Assembly: GCA_029777335.1 (NCBI GenBank)
Contig: JAKOSN010000079.1
Coordinates: 1-44,299, forward strand
DNA length: 44,299 nt
Source of the DNA: Planctomycetota bacterium
Lineage (GTDB): Bacteria; Planctomycetota; Planctomycetia; Gemmatales; Gemmataceae
Direction of reading: 5' to 3'
The notes below the pieces were generated by a model. That model searched no databases and had not been told where the DNA came from. It saw only the letters and a program-made list of their open reading frames with translations. Below are positions 15,133 through 23,903 of this stretch, piece after piece (the stretch's first letter is position 1; each line of letters begins with the position of its first letter). The position numbers were made by a program, and so were the translations under genes.

Positions 15133-16896
15133 TCAAGCCTTGATAATGTCGCGAACCGTCATCCCACTGGGGATCATCGGCAACACATGTTCCTGATAAG
15201 GAACCAGCACATCGAGCAAGTAGGGCCCCTTGCTATCCAACATTTCTTCCAGCGCTTCATCGAGATCGGCCTTGGCATGTATTCGGCGTGCTTCGACGCG
15301 GAAGCCACGAGCCATGGTGACAAAGTCGGGGTAGGGTTCTTCATCAGGACCAGCGCCAAGATAGGTGTGGGCGCGGTTGCCTGCGAAGAAACGATCTTCC
15401 CACTGGGCCACCATCCCCAGGTGCTGATTGTTGAGCAACAACACCTTGACCGGGAGTTTCTCGGTGAAGGCACAGGCGAGTTCCTGAATGTTCATCAGGA
15501 AACTGCCATCGCCATCGATGTCGATGACGGTCTTGCCGGGATTGGCCGCCTGCGCCCCGATCGCCGAGGGGAGACCGAAGCCCATGGAACCCAGTCCGCC
15601 ACTGGTGACCCAGCGGCGCGGATGGTTAAAGCGGAAATACTGGGCCGCCCACATCTGATGCTGGCCCACACCGGTGGTGACGATGGTATTCTCCAGCTGG
15701 CCTCGATCGCGAACGATTTGCCAGAGCCGCTGGATGGCGCTCTGTGGCAGAATCGCATCATCGCGATCCGTGAAGCGCAGCGGTTCCTCCTCGCGCCATT
15801 TCTCCACCTGACGGATCCAGTCGGCGTGCCCCAGTCCATTGGCGGTCACGGCTGTCAATCCTGGGACCGCGTTCTCCTCCATCATCTGCAACATCGTCCT
15901 CAGGGCGTACCCCACATCGCTGACGATGGGGAGGTGAGCCACCTTGTTCTTGTTGATCTCGGAGGGATCGATGTCGATGTGCACGATCTTGCCGTGCTTG
16001 ACAAACTCGCTGATCTTCCCCGTGACACGATCGTCGAAGCGTACGCCCAGCGCCAGCAACAGATCGGCATCGTTGACCGCATAGTTGGCGTACACCGTGC
16101 CGTGCATCCCCAGCATTTGCAGGCAGAGGAAGTGTTCGCTGGGGATTCCGCCCAGTCCCTGCAGGGTGAGCGCGACGGGAATCCCGGTGCGCTCGGCAAA
16201 GGCCTTGAGGGAGGGCGACGCTCCGCTGGCGATGATGCCCCCGCCCGCATAGATCATCGGCTTGCGGCTGTGGCGAATCGCTTCCAGCACCTGCAGCAAC
16301 TCGTCCCGGCTGGCCTGGGCATGCGGCCGGTAACCCGGGAGATTCATGGGCGGATCGTAGTCGGGAATGATCTTGCGCGTTTGCACGTCCTTGGGCACAT
16401 CGATCAGGACCGGCCCAGGTCGCCCGGTGCTGGCGATGTGAAAGGCTTCCTTGAAGACGCGCGTGATATCTTCGGTGCGCGTGACCAGGTAATGATGCTT
16501 GGTGATCGCGCGGCACACCTCGATGATCGGCGTTTCCTGAAACGCATCGGTTCCGATCACCGGCGTCCCGACCTGGCCAGTGATGGCGATGATGGGTGTG
16601 GAGTCCATCTTCGCGTCTGCGAGGCAGGTAACGAAGTTGGTGGCGCCGGGGCCGCTGGTGGCGAGACAGACACCGACCTTCCCCGAACTGCGGGCGTAAC
16701 CTTCCGCGGCGAATCCGCCTCCTTGTTCGTGTCTCGGCAAGATGGTGCGCAGACGGGGACTCACCCGGGTCAGCGATTGGTGAATCGGCATCGACGCGCC
16801 GCCCGGATAGGCAAAGACGACCTCGACGCCGTGATTGAGCAGGCATTGCACCAGAATGTCAGCTCCACTCTGCGGAGTCGGGTTGTTGGCGCTCAT
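15133..16896 (-). CDS. ilvB: Acetolactate synthase, large (catalytic) subunit
   Basis: This ThDP enzyme condenses two pyruvates, or pyruvate with 2-oxobutyrate, in valine, leucine and isoleucine synthesis. The 587-residue protein has [23 protein letters not shown], the catalytic Glu in [25 protein letters not shown], the central FAD domain ([15 protein letters not shown]), and the ThDP/Mg motif DGDGSFLMN ending [11 protein letters not shown]. Start ATG 16896 has AGGAG 10 bases upstream; a longer frame to 16920 is less likely. The regulatory subunit ilvN, usually just downstream, is not present, nor is ilvC. The protein is a normal-length AHAS rather than a catabolic short form. Confidence 0.95.
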   Translation of the reverse strand: MSANNPTPQSGADILVQCLLNHGVEVVFAYPGGASMPIHQSLTRVSPRLRTILPRHEQGGGFAAEGYARSSGKVGVCLATSGPGATNFVTCLADAKMDSTPIIAITGQVGTPVIGTDAFQETPIIEVCRAITKHHYLVTRTEDITRVFKEAFHIASTGRPGPVLIDVPKDVQTRKIIPDYDPPMNLPGYRPHAQASRDELLQVLEAIRHSRKPMIYAGGGIIASGASPSLKAFAERTGIPVALTLQGLGGIPSEHFLCLQMLGMHGTVYANYAVNDADLLLALGVRFDDRVTGKISEFVKHGKIVHIDIDPSEINKNKVAHLPIVSDVGYALRTMLQMMEENAVPGLTAVTANGLGHADWIRQVEKWREEEPLRFTDRDDAILPQSAIQRLWQIVRDRGQLENTIVTTGVGQHQMWAAQYFRFNHPRRWVTSGGLGSMGFGLPSAIGAQAANPGKTVIDIDGDGSFLMNIQELACAFTEKLPVKVLLLNNQHLGMVAQWEDRFFAGNRAHTYLGAGPDEEPYPDFVTMARGFRVEARRIHAKADLDEALEEMLDSKGPYLLDVLVPYQEHVLPMIPSGMTVRDIIKA

Positions 16897-17017
16897 GAGA
16901 TCGAAACTCCTCAAACACACTGCCTGGAGGTTAGGCAGAGAGTGATTAAACTATCACTATACCCCCCACACGCGCTCGGGTCCAGAATCTATTGGGAGGT
17001 TTTTTCCAGTTGTGCAC

Positions 17018-17797
17018 TTATTTCTCGTTTTGCTCCAGGTGATCGACTTCCCGCAGTTGCCGGCTTGCATCGAACAGCGGGGGAGGGAGATGCTCTGCCT
17101 GTGCCCGAGCTGTCGTCAGATCGAGATCGAGGCGGGCGCGCCCGACCCCGCGAAAGATGGGAAGTCCCTTGCGCTGGGCAATGATTTCTCGGCGAGTGCG
17201 CCCGCGCGGTGCATCGGGCCAGGGAGTTTGTCGCTCTTCAAAGCTGAAGAAGAAGGGGACCACCTGACGCAGATAGCGCCAGTAGCCAGGATGGTCACTC
17301 TGGAGATAGAACAGCCCGCCCGGCACCAGCGTGGCATGAACCATCGCCAGAAAGGTCGGGGTTAACAGGCGCCGGTGCACCTGGGTCGGATCATAGTACG
17401 GCTGAGGATGATAACAGTGGATTTCGCTGGTGCTCCCAGGAGGAAGATACTGGCGCAGCAAGCGTTCGCCATCGCAGACGGCAAAGCGGAGATTGGTCAG
17501 CCCGCGTTGATTCCCTCGCCGCGTGGCGTAGCGGATCACCACCGGCAGGATGTCGATGCCGAGATGGTCATGATCGCGTCGCCAGACGGCACTGCTCAGA
17601 AGATAGCGGCCATTGCCGCAACCGAGATCCACCACGAGAGGAGCGCGGCGGCCAAAAAGCGCTTCCAGGTCGAGCGCCCCCTCGGCGGGGAGGCGTTTCA
17701 GAGCGGTTTGCGTCCACTGGCTGGGGTCGAGAATCTCGCCCGCGATGGGGACTCCCAACTCCCGTTCCAGGCGGCGGGGTTTCCGTTCAGGGCTCAT
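17018..17797 (-). CDS. TrmB-like SAM methyltransferase lacking the PDPW catalytic motif
   Basis: The 259-residue protein looks like tRNA (guanine-N7)-methyltransferase TrmB: SAM-binding VVDLGCGNGRYL, LGIDILPVVI, and a C-terminal block GGLFYLQSDHPGYWRYL matching TrmB's position for GG...TD...Y. In TrmB the segment before this is FPDPW-K-RH-KRR with a catalytic Asp; here the aligned stretch reads CYHPQPYYDPTQVHRRLL, so the Asp is replaced by Gln. This suggests a paralogue with changed or lost m7G activity, not a standard TrmB. It starts 27 bases after a 100-residue unknown gene on the same strand. SAM-methyltransferase fold is secure, target unknown. Confidence 0.75.
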   Translation of the reverse strand: MSPERKPRRLERELGVPIAGEILDPSQWTQTALKRLPAEGALDLEALFGRRAPLVVDLGCGNGRYLLSSAVWRRDHDHLGIDILPVVIRYATRRGNQRGLTNLRFAVCDGERLLRQYLPPGSTSEIHCYHPQPYYDPTQVHRRLLTPTFLAMVHATLVPGGLFYLQSDHPGYWRYLRQVVPFFFSFEERQTPWPDAPRGRTRREIIAQRKGLPIFRGVGRARLDLDLTTARAQAEHLPPPLFDASRQLREVDHLEQNEK

Positions 17798-17824
17798 GGG
17801 AAGATCATGGCGCGAGGAGAGCCG

Positions 17825-18127
17825 TTAGCGGCGATTGATGCGTTCCCGGAGCGCATGCTCATGGATCTCTTCGAGTTGTTCGAGGAGAAAGGTGGCCAGG
17901 CTCTCGGTTTCCTCGACGGCCTGCTCCAGTTTGGTCATCGAGTTCAGGACGGTGGCGACGGTCGGGTAGTGACTGCGGCGCCGAATGGGACGGTTCAAAT
18001 CACGATAATCATTGAGGCGCACGAGCAAGGTCGAATGGAGTTGCTCGATGAGATCCTGGGTGCACTTTTGTGCTTGCGTCATCAACTGCCGCAACGGCAT
18101 GCGCCGAACTGGTTTGTCTGTGGCCAT
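17825..18127 (-). CDS. Helical hypothetical protein, 100 residues
   Basis: Unrecognised. ATG 18127 has GGGAG close upstream; a longer frame to 18223 is also open. The product is mostly helix-forming (LRQLMTQAQKCTQDLIEQLH, then MTKLEQAVEETESLATFLL), with an Arg-rich end. No signal peptide or membrane segment. It precedes the TrmB-like gene by 27 bases and is divergent from the phosphoesterase at 18313, so the 18128-18312 gap should contain two promoters. Confidence 0.7.
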   Translation of the reverse strand: MATDKPVRRMPLRQLMTQAQKCTQDLIEQLHSTLLVRLNDYRDLNRPIRRRSHYPTVATVLNSMTKLEQAVEETESLATFLLEQLEEIHEHALRERINRR

Positions 18128-18312
18128 AGCACTCCCGAGCATCAATGAGGGCAGCAAATACGTGCGACGGGCGAGGGAGAGCTGCACAAAAGGTTGGTTT
18201 GCGGATGAAATACCAGGAACCATGGCTCTTCTGGTTATTAATTAGGTATACTCCCTGTTAAGTGCTTACGTCAAGCAGGAATAACTCCTTTTTCAGAGAT
18301 GGGCAGTCGGAT

Positions 18313-19011
18313 ATGAGGATTCTTCTCGTGGCCGACATCCACGCGAACTGGTCGGCCTTGCAGGCAATCACCGAGCCGTACGATGTCTGCCTGTGTCTGG
18401 GAGACCTTGTGGATTATGGGGTGGAGCCAGCGCCCTGTGTGGCCTGGGCGCGCCAGGAGCGCACCCTCACGGTACGCGGCAATCATGACCATGGGGTGGC
18501 GCAGAATGTGACGCTCTCGGGGCGCAATGGCTTCAAGTTCCTCACCACGCTGACGCGCCCGTTGATGCGTGAACTCCTTTCCCCCGAGGATCTCCGTTAT
18601 CTCGGTCAACTGCCCGTTTCACGCCTGGTGACTCTGGACAACACGCGCTTTTACCTGGTGCACGCCTCGCCCCGAGATCCGCTTGACGAGTATGCTCCGC
18701 CCGATGTGGAATACTGGCAGCGGCGCTTGCAGAACATCGAGGCGGATGTAGTTTGTGTTGGCCATACCCATCAGCCGTACGTCCTGGAGGTGGGCGACAA
18801 ACTGGTGATCAATCCGGGGAGCGTGGGCCAACCGCGGGATGGCGACCCCCGTGCCAGTTACGCCATTGTGGAGGACTACAAGGTCGAGCTGCGCCGGATT
18901 GAATATCCTGTGGAACAAGCGGTGCGCGCCATCATGGACAGTTCCCTCCCGGAGATCGCGCGCGAGAAACTCATCGATGTTGTCCGCAACGGCAAACTCA
19001 AAACCGCGTGA
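18313..19011 (+). CDS. YfcE/MJ0936-type metallophosphoesterase
   Basis: A 232-residue calcineurin-like phosphoesterase with two-metal motifs in order: VADIHANW (D-x-H), CLGDLVDYG (GD), RGNHDHGV (GNHD), VHASPRDP and VGHTHQPY (GHTH), then NPGSVGQPRDG, a signature of the YfcE/MJ0936 group. The members known to me hydrolyse phosphodiesters or cyclic nucleotides in vitro; the substrate here is unknown. I chose ATG 18313 since the protein then begins at the fold (MRILLVADIH). The LOR/SDH gene begins 36 bases later on the same strand, so it may share a transcript. Confidence 0.9.
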   Translation: MRILLVADIHANWSALQAITEPYDVCLCLGDLVDYGVEPAPCVAWARQERTLTVRGNHDHGVAQNVTLSGRNGFKFLTTLTRPLMRELLSPEDLRYLGQLPVSRLVTLDNTRFYLVHASPRDPLDEYAPPDVEYWQRRLQNIEADVVCVGHTHQPYVLEVGDKLVINPGSVGQPRDGDPRASYAIVEDYKVELRRIEYPVEQAVRAIMDSSLPEIAREKLIDVVRNGKLKTA

Positions 19012-19047
19012 GCGCCCCTCCCTGCTCACGCCAGATCCCGAGGAGCC

Positions 19048-20310
19048 ATGAGCCAATCCGTCCTTCCCCCCGCCGGTCCCAACGGGCTTACCGAGGATGT
19101 GGAGATTCAGGGCCACATTGTGGATTCTCTCCTCCTGCCCAAGGTTCTCGATGAGATCCTCACCCATGGCGGCAACTATGTGATCAAGGATATCCGCATC
19201 GGCAAACGCCAGGCCGATCCTAGTTATGCTCGTATCGAGGTGCGTGCGCCCAACCAGGCAATCCTCGACGAGGTGCTGGACAGCATTCACGATCACGGCG
19301 CCGTCCCCGTCACGGTGCAGGATTGTCAGGTCGTCGACGCCGATATGGAGGGGGCCTTTCCGGAGGGGTTCTACAGCACCACCAACTTTCGCACCCAGGT
19401 GCGCCTGGGGGGAGAATGGATCGAGGTCGAGGATCAGGAGATGGATTGTGGCATCCTGATCGATCCCGAGGGAGGCGCGGCTCGCTGCATCCCCATGACC
19501 GATGTCAAACGGGGCGATCGCATCGTGGTCGGCCGCCAGGGGCTGCGCGTCTTTCCCAGCGATACCAGCGCCCGGCAGAATCTCTTCGAGTTCATGGCCA
19601 GTCCGGTTTCGAGCGAAAAACCCAAGGGCGTGACCGTGCGCGAGATTGCCCAGGCGATGCGCCGAACGCGTGAAGCAGGAGATAAACTCCTCGCCGTCCT
19701 TGGACCTGCAGTGGTGCACACCGGCAGCGTGGAACATATCTGCGCGCTGATTCGCCATGGCTATCTGAGCGTGCTTTTTGCCGGCAATGCGCTGGCGACG
19801 CATGACATCGAACAGTCACTCTACGGCACCAGTCTGGGAATCTCCCTCGATCGAGGGCTGCCGGCCGAGGAGGGGCACGAGCATCATCTCCGGGCGATCA
19901 ACACCATCCGGCGCGCCGGAGGTATTCGCGCGGCGGTGGATCGCGGGCTGTTGCGCAGCGGCATCATGTACGAGTGCATTCGCCACAACGTCCCGTTTGT
20001 CCTGGCCGGCAGCATTCGCGATGATGGGCCCCTTCCCGAGGTGATTACTGACACCCTGGTGGCACAGCGGCGCATGCGTGAGTTAATTCATGGGGTCGGC
20101 TTCGCGCTGATGATTGCCACCGCCCTGCACGCCATCGCCACGGGGAATCTTCTTCCCGCCTGGGTGAAGGTGGCGTGTGTGGACATCAACCCGGCGACGG
20201 TAACCAAACTGACCGATCGCGGGAGTGTGCAGACGGTGGGGGTGGTGACCGACGCCGAGCCGTTTCTGCGGGCGCTGGTCCATGAACTCACCCAGCCGAA
20301 GTCCGTCTAG
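19048..20310 (+). CDS. LOR/SDH-domain protein, putative ornithine cyclodeaminase
   Basis: The 420-residue protein matches the LOR/SDH bifunctional-enzyme conserved domain family (TIGR00300-type). The family hallmarks include HIVDSLLLPKVLDEIL near the start, PEGFYSTTNFRT, and the C-terminal Rossmann-type part with GPAVVHTGS, FAGNALATHDIEQSLYGTSLG and LAGSIRDDGPLPEV. In cyanobacterial ArgZ/AgrE the same domain is the C-terminal half, fused to an arginine-degrading domain, and has been linked to making proline from ornithine. Here it stands alone, and the matching N-terminal half is the next gene, 30 bases on. ATG 19048 has GAGGAG nearby. Ornithine cyclodeaminase activity is inferred from the family. 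Confidence 0.85.
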   Translation: MSQSVLPPAGPNGLTEDVEIQGHIVDSLLLPKVLDEILTHGGNYVIKDIRIGKRQADPSYARIEVRAPNQAILDEVLDSIHDHGAVPVTVQDCQVVDADMEGAFPEGFYSTTNFRTQVRLGGEWIEVEDQEMDCGILIDPEGGAARCIPMTDVKRGDRIVVGRQGLRVFPSDTSARQNLFEFMASPVSSEKPKGVTVREIAQAMRRTREAGDKLLAVLGPAVVHTGSVEHICALIRHGYLSVLFAGNALATHDIEQSLYGTSLGISLDRGLPAEEGHEHHLRAINTIRRAGGIRAAVDRGLLRSGIMYECIRHNVPFVLAGSIRDDGPLPEVITDTLVAQRRMRELIHGVGFALMIATALHAIATGNLLPAWVKVACVDINPATVTKLTDRGSVQTVGVVTDAEPFLRALVHELTQPKSV

Positions 20311-20340
20311 CGCAAACCCCACGCGACGAGGGAGTGTCCC

Positions 20341-21162
20341 ATGCGCCAACCACGCATTTTGATGTGTCCGCCGGATCATTACGGCATCGAATACGAGATC
20401 AACCCGTGGATGAGTCGCTCGCGGGGGGCTTCGCAGGAGCGAGCACACTCCCAGTGGAATGCGCTCTGCCAGACCCTGCGACAACTGGGGGTCGTGATCG
20501 AACTCCTGCCGCCCCAACCCGGAGTGCCCGATCTCGTATTTACCGCCAACGCGGGGTTGATCTATCAACAGCGGTTCTTCACCTCACGCTTTCGCCACGA
20601 GGTGCGCGCCCGCGAGGAGCCTTACTTTGACGCCTGGTTTGGCGCGCACGGGTTCACCGTTGCGCATCTGCCCGAGGGGATGTACTTCGAGGGGGCCGGC
20701 GATGCGCTTTTCTGTGGCAGTGCCCTCTTCGCGGGATACCGCATTCGCAGCGATGTGCAGGGCCATCAGTGGCTCGGCCAGCAGTTGACGATTCAGGTGT
20801 TGCCGCTGGAGCTTGTGAATCCGCATTATTATCATCTGGATACTTGCTTTTGTCCGCTCGCGCCGGGAGAGGCCATCTACCATCCGCAGGCGTTCGACGC
20901 TTACGGCTGCAAGGTGCTGGAGGCGAACATCCCGACGTTGATCCCGGTCAACGAGGCCGAGGCCGCTCGGTTTGGCTGCAATGCCGTGGTGGTGGGCAAA
21001 CAGGTGGTGGTCAATACCGGATGTCCCCAGTTGATGAAGGATCTGGAGAGGCGGGGCTATCAACCGATCGCTGTTGAACTGGACGAATTCCTCAAGGCGG
21101 GCGGCAGTGCCAAGTGTCTTACGATCCGCCTCGATGGGGAGGAAGCCGCCCTGTGGCGCTGA
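20341..21162 (+). CDS. ArgZ/AgrE N-domain-like guanidino hydrolase (arginine dihydrolase or DDAH-like)
   Basis: This 273-residue protein belongs to the guanidine-modifying superfamily. It has MCPPDHYGIEYEINPWM, DLVFTANAGL, FEGAGDALF (Glu117), HLDTCFCPL (His165) and the nucleophile in GGSAKCLTI (Cys259). The N-terminal pattern MCPP...INPWM...DLVFTANAG is that of the cyanobacterial arginine dihydrolase ArgZ/AgrE. From memory, an Asn in the equivalent of FTANAG separates dihydrolase (ornithine + CO2 + 2 NH3) from deiminase activity; here it is Asn70. Start ATG 20341 follows GAGGGAG. It follows the LOR/SDH gene by 30 bases, forming the second half of the split pair. Dimethylargininase is the main alternative. 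Confidence 0.87.
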   Translation: MRQPRILMCPPDHYGIEYEINPWMSRSRGASQERAHSQWNALCQTLRQLGVVIELLPPQPGVPDLVFTANAGLIYQQRFFTSRFRHEVRAREEPYFDAWFGAHGFTVAHLPEGMYFEGAGDALFCGSALFAGYRIRSDVQGHQWLGQQLTIQVLPLELVNPHYYHLDTCFCPLAPGEAIYHPQAFDAYGCKVLEANIPTLIPVNEAEAARFGCNAVVVGKQVVVNTGCPQLMKDLERRGYQPIAVELDEFLKAGGSAKCLTIRLDGEEAALWR

Positions 21163-21255
21163 CGCGGGCCCTTCCGTGGACTCCGTCGGTTTTTTCCCCG
21201 CGCCGAGGTATGATGAAGATAGTTCTGCAGAATGCTCGCGACGGGAGGCCGCATC

Positions 21256-21756
21256 ATGACATCTCTTGCTGGGTCGTTCCTGGTGGCTCGCACCACGCTG
21301 CGGGATTCCTTCTTCGGTCAGACGGTGATCCTCATGCTCCAGCACGGACCAGAGGGAGCCTTTGGGCTGATCGTGAATCGCCGGGGCAAGGGGCAGAACT
21401 TACCGTTTCCAGTCTTTGTGGGTGGACCGTGTGAAGCGCCGGGTCTGCTGATGCTCCACGGGCATGAGGATTGGTTGACCGACAAGGACAACCAGGAGAT
21501 CGCCCCCGGTGTTTTTCTGGGAGATGCCGAGACCTTTCTGCGCCTCAATGACACCGAATCCAGTGAGAATCCGCATGATCGCGTGCGGATGTTTAGCGGC
21601 TATTCTGGATGGGGGCCCGATCAACTGGAGGGCGAGATGGCGCAGGGATCATGGGCCGTCGTTCCCGCCAGCGGTGACCTTGTGTTCGACACGCCGCCGC
21701 AGGAACTCTGGGAGCAACTGGTTCCGCCCTCGTTCCCGCAATTTAGCGTGAATTAA
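21256..21756 (+). CDS. YqgE/AlgH family protein
   Basis: A 166-residue member of the YqgE/AlgH (DUF179) family: GSFLVARTTLRDSFFGQTVILML, GAFGLIVNRRG, a VGGP motif in FVGGPCE, and RMFSGYSGWGPDQLEGEM followed by GSWAVVPA. The molecular function of the family is not settled; AlgH was first linked to alginate regulation. Start ATG 21256 has GGAGG 7 bases upstream, which rejects a start 24 bases earlier. It lies 93 bases after the ArgZ-like gene on the same strand and may or may not be in that unit. Confidence 0.93.
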   Translation: MTSLAGSFLVARTTLRDSFFGQTVILMLQHGPEGAFGLIVNRRGKGQNLPFPVFVGGPCEAPGLLMLHGHEDWLTDKDNQEIAPGVFLGDAETFLRLNDTESSENPHDRVRMFSGYSGWGPDQLEGEMAQGSWAVVPASGDLVFDTPPQELWEQLVPPSFPQFSVN

Positions 21757-22007
21757 GAGCGTTACACTCCCTGGTGGACGCGGCCGACCTGGAGCCGGGG
21801 CAAACGTTCTCGGCTGGCGGTGCGCCACCCCCTCTCGCCCTTTCCTTTGTGAACTCGCGGTGCGCTCTTTCTGACACCTGACGCGAGCACGTGTCACGTT
21901 CCCGCACAGATGCGGAATTGGCGCAAAGATTGCCTGTTTCGCACACTGCCAAACAACCGCGACACCCCCGCGCGGCTATCCTGAAAGGGACAAAGAGGAT
22001 CGCCACG

Positions 22008-22640
22008 ATGACCCCCGCCTCGGTCTGCGGCCTGTACAGCATTGGCTATTCCAACCACGAACTGGCAGCCTTTGTGCGATTATTGCAAGGTGCTGGGATC
22101 ACGGCCCTCGCCGATGTCCGCTCCGCCCCTTACAGCCGACGCTCGCCGCACTTCAATGGCAAGGCGCTCGCTCCCGTGCTGCGCGAAGCAGGGATCGTGT
22201 ATGTCTTTCTGGGCGACCACCTCGGAGGGCGTCCCTCGGCCGACGAACTGTACGACGACGAGGGCCGGGTCGATTACGAACGGGTGCGTGCGACCGCTTG
22301 CTTTCAGGAAGGGCTGGAGCGCCTGCGGCGCGGGGCGAGTCGCTATGCCGTGGCGATGATGTGCGGGGAGGCCGATCCGCTCGACTGCCATCGCGGCTTG
22401 ATGATCACCCCCGCCCTGGTGGCGCAGGGGATCCATCCGCTCCACATTTTGCGAGATGGCACCCTGGAGACAACGGCCCAGCTGGAGGCGCGGCTCCTGC
22501 GTGAAACCGGGATAGGCTCCGGGCTGGTCGAGGGGCTCTTTGCTCCCGTGCTCAACGAGGAGGATCGGCGCGAGTTGCTACGGCAAGCCTATCGTGCCCA
22601 GGCGCGGCGCAAAGCGTTTCAGCGTGAGACGCACAAATAG
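22008..22640 (+). CDS. DUF488 family protein
   Basis: The 210-residue protein shows the DUF488 pattern: YSIGYSNHELAAFVRLL, ALADVRSAPYSRRSPHFNG, YVFLGDHLGGRP and MMCGEADPLDCHRGLM. The Cys-x(6)-Cys-His segment is the conserved end of the domain. The biochemical role of this family is not established. ATG 22008 has AGAGGA upstream; the longer frame to 21891 has no recognisable sequence. The 251 bases before it show no feature. A hairpin follows at 22643-22685, shared with the convergent PyrD-like gene. Confidence 0.9.
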   Translation: MTPASVCGLYSIGYSNHELAAFVRLLQGAGITALADVRSAPYSRRSPHFNGKALAPVLREAGIVYVFLGDHLGGRPSADELYDDEGRVDYERVRATACFQEGLERLRRGASRYAVAMMCGEADPLDCHRGLMITPALVAQGIHPLHILRDGTLETTAQLEARLLRETGIGSGLVEGLFAPVLNEEDRRELLRQAYRAQARRKAFQRETHK

Positions 22641-22642
22641 AA

Positions 22643-22685
22643 GGAGTCGCCGAGAGGCACTGCACCCCACCTGCTCGGCGACTCC
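22643..22685. terminator. Shared hairpin between convergent genes
   Basis: A perfect 12-base stem, GGAGTCGCCGAG (22643-22654) with CTCGGCGACTCC (22674-22685), has a 19-base loop and begins 2 bases after the DUF488 stop. The minus-strand side is followed by TTCTATTTG, moderately U-rich, so it may terminate the PyrD-like transcript as well as the DUF488 one. Confidence 0.7.
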
Positions 22686-22709
22686 TGGTGAACGTTCCCC
22701 GTGACTGCG

Positions 22710-23714
22710 TTACTGGGCGTTGGCGGTATAGGAGCGTAACACGCGCATGTAACTGGCGCGTTCAAAACCCCACGGATCCTTGATGGCGCGCAGACTCATG
22801 CAGCCCTGCATCTGGCGGAGCGAATCGTAGCCGTGTTCCTGCATCCACACCTCCAGGTCCTCCTGAATGGTGCGCAGATGCTCGATGCCGTAGCGAAGCA
22901 GTACCGAGGTCATCATTGCGACCCGGGCGCCAGCCATCATCGCCTTGAGGACGTCCTGGGCGGAATGGACCCCTCCGCTGACAGCCAGGTCGGCATTGAC
23001 GCGGCCAGCCATCAGGGCCACCCAGTGGAGTCGGAGCAAGAGTTCTCCGGGTTGACTCAGATGGGCCCCCGGCTCGATCTCCATCGTTTCAAGGTTGAAA
23101 TCGGGTTGGTAGAAGCGATTGAACAGCACCAGCCCCTGCGCCCCGGTGTCGGCGAGATTCCGGGCAAAGGCGATTGGGGCGCTGAAGAAGGGGCTGAGTT
23201 TGATCGCCAGGGGGAGATCAACCTCGGTCTTGAGGAGGCCGACGATATCAAGGTAGTTCTGCTCGACCTGGGCTCCGCTCCGAATGGGGTCCACCGGCAT
23301 TTCATAGATGTTCAATTCCAGGGCGTCGGCGCCTTCCTCCTGCAGAGCGACCGCGTAGTGCAGCCAGCTGCCCGGAGTTACGCCGTTGAGGCTGGCGATG
23401 ATGGGAATCTGGATCGCCTTCTTGGCTTGCCCGAGATAGCGCAGATAGCCCTCGGGGCCCCGGTTGTATTGTTGCATGTCTGGGAAGTAGCGCGCGACCA
23501 TGGGAGAGGGGCGCATCTCGGTGCCGTCCACCCCACTGGCCGAACGACCCTCTGCGGAGATCTGTTCCTCAAAGAGTGAGGGGAGGATGATGGCGCCCGC
23601 CCCGGAATCTTGCATCAGCCGAAGGTTATCGAGGTTTTCACAAAGAGGGGAAGCTGAACAAACAAGGGGGCTGGTCAACTCCAGCCCCAGATAATTCGTC
23701 CCCAGGTCACTCAT
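22710..23714 (-). CDS. Dihydroorotate dehydrogenase-like flavoprotein
   Basis: A 334-residue TIM-barrel FMN protein of the PyrD-like group. Visible pieces are NYLGLELTSPLVCSASPL, the phosphate-binding end SGGVHSAQDVLKAMMAGA, IKLSPFFSAP and LFNRFYQPD. True class 1 PyrD has an NT-x2-G signature and a catalytic Cys loop that I do not see, so a role in pyrimidine synthesis is doubtful. In the genomes I know, this PyrD-like family often sits near pyruvate:ferredoxin oxidoreductase or other anaerobic redox genes. Here it lies next to the hydrogenase operon, on the opposite strand, after uspA. ATG 23714 has AGGAG upstream. Reaction unknown. Confidence 0.85.
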   Translation of the reverse strand: MSDLGTNYLGLELTSPLVCSASPLCENLDNLRLMQDSGAGAIILPSLFEEQISAEGRSASGVDGTEMRPSPMVARYFPDMQQYNRGPEGYLRYLGQAKKAIQIPIIASLNGVTPGSWLHYAVALQEEGADALELNIYEMPVDPIRSGAQVEQNYLDIVGLLKTEVDLPLAIKLSPFFSAPIAFARNLADTGAQGLVLFNRFYQPDFNLETMEIEPGAHLSQPGELLLRLHWVALMAGRVNADLAVSGGVHSAQDVLKAMMAGARVAMMTSVLLRYGIEHLRTIQEDLEVWMQEHGYDSLRQMQGCMSLRAIKDPWGFERASYMRVLRSYTANAQ

Positions 23715-23903
23715 GATTTCGCGGCTCCTTGTCCCGGTCTACCCATGGGCCAGCCACCGGGGAACAACTCGGCACGACAAGCGCGATGCTCCCAGGTTTG
23801 CCCTCGGACCGAGGAGTGCACTTGCCGTGCCAGAGGCCCGCACACGAGAGGTTTCTTGGGCGGGCCATGGGGCCCTTCCTCTCGTCGGTAGTCACCACAA
23901 CCG

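Noticed and set aside
16920..16936. Small hairpin upstream of ilvB as an attenuator
   Set aside because: The stem is only 5 bases (TGCCT/AGGCA), there is no leader peptide rich in Val, Leu or Ile and no alternative pairing.
15040..17184. Plus-strand open frame of 714 codons over ilvB
   Set aside because: Antisense to a certain acetolactate synthase; no protein family features.
18247..18252. TATACT as a -10 box for the phosphoesterase gene
   Set aside because: Good -10 match, but no acceptable -35 hexamer 16-18 bases upstream, and an AT-rich stretch makes chance matches likely.
18619..19803. Minus-strand open frame over the phosphoesterase and LOR/SDH genes
   Set aside because: Spans two well supported opposite-strand genes and resembles no protein.
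22710..23714. True dihydroorotate dehydrogenase pyrD
   Set aside because: Key class 1 and class 2 signatures are missing; only the FMN barrel is shared.
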